This document shows positions 21,831 through 21,853 of a DNA stretch of 21,853 nucleotides, in pieces (position 1 is the first letter of the stretch; each line of letters begins with the position of its first letter). The stretch covers positions 1 through 21,853 of the forward strand of contig CAYVQE010000107.1 in NCBI GenBank assembly GCA_964454005.1. The letters run 5' to 3'. The translations under genes were made by a program, and so were the position numbers. The notes beneath the pieces were generated by a model. It saw only the letters and a program-made list of their open reading frames with translations. It was not told the DNA's origin and did no database searches. The DNA comes from CAYVQE01 sp964454005. Lineage in GTDB: Bacteria > Myxococcota > B64-G9.

Positions 21831-21853
21831 GGGCTAATTTTTGAATCGCCAAA
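21788..21853. other. AT-rich segment abutting pilY1, possible mobile-element end or misassembly
   Basis: Composition changes abruptly from very GC-rich coding DNA to AT-rich DNA within a few bases near 21788 and stays so to the window end. It contains an inverted repeat AAAAATTAG (21805-21813) / CTAATTTTT (21834-21842), with an inner CAGA-AA-TCTG (21820-21829), so it could fold into a nested hairpin ending in a T-run. Only about 65 bases are visible, too few to identify an insertion sequence. Confidence 0.55.

Noticed and set aside
19215..21853. Diversity-generating retroelement acting on pilY1
   Set aside because: The AT-rich end after pilY1 prompted the idea, but no template/variable repeat pair or reverse transcriptase is visible in the window.

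Overview
The window is very GC-rich, densely coding DNA carrying most of a type IV pilus (T4P) locus together with sugar-handling genes. The gene content (pilA next to a TPR protein and an ABC-2 exporter, a PilS/PilR pair, and a FimU-PilV-PilW-PilX-PilY1 set) and the large Cys-rich secreted protein resemble Myxococcota and related former Deltaproteobacteria. The pilA-TPR-ATPase-permease order matches pilA-pilG-pilH-pilI of Myxococcus xanthus. That placement is an inference from family knowledge and synteny; no rRNA or marker gene is present to confirm it.

Layout. (1) 1-4780, minus strand: pilA (4190-4780), a 15-bp hairpin, a TPR membrane protein (PilG-like), an ABC ATPase (PilH-like), an ABC-2 permease (PilI-like), and a DUF2723/TMEM260-type membrane glycosyltransferase that runs off the left edge. 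(2) 4781-5176: intergenic control region with a near-consensus sigma-54 promoter for pilA and upstream repeated elements suited to an activator. (3) 5177-13938, plus strand: a zinc-ribbon protein, a nucleotide-sugar epimerase/dehydratase, a GT2 glycosyltransferase, prepilin peptidase PilD, histidine kinase PilS, response regulator PilR (broken by a frameshift in its sigma-54 contact region), and a YfhO-family membrane protein. (4) 14008-15615, minus strand: a 535-residue secreted Cys-rich repeat protein with recently duplicated 117-bp units. (5) 15616-15926: divergent intergenic region with a second good sigma-54 promoter. (6) 15927-21830, plus strand: minor pilins FimU/GspH-like, PilV, PilW, PilX, then PilY1, whose reading frame ends in abruptly AT-rich DNA at the right edge.

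How it fits together. PilS and PilR would activate sigma-54 promoters. The only two strong sigma-54 promoters I see sit in front of pilA and in front of the minor pilin/PilY1 operon, so major pilin and tip complex look co-regulated. PilD processes PilA and the minor pilins. The epimerase, GT2, DUF2723 and YfhO proteins look like a sugar-transfer module that could decorate pilin or another surface polymer. Two of the most important genes look damaged in this copy: pilR by a frameshift and pilY1 by a compositional junction. Either the strain has lost or switched off pili, or these are assembly artefacts; reads would decide.
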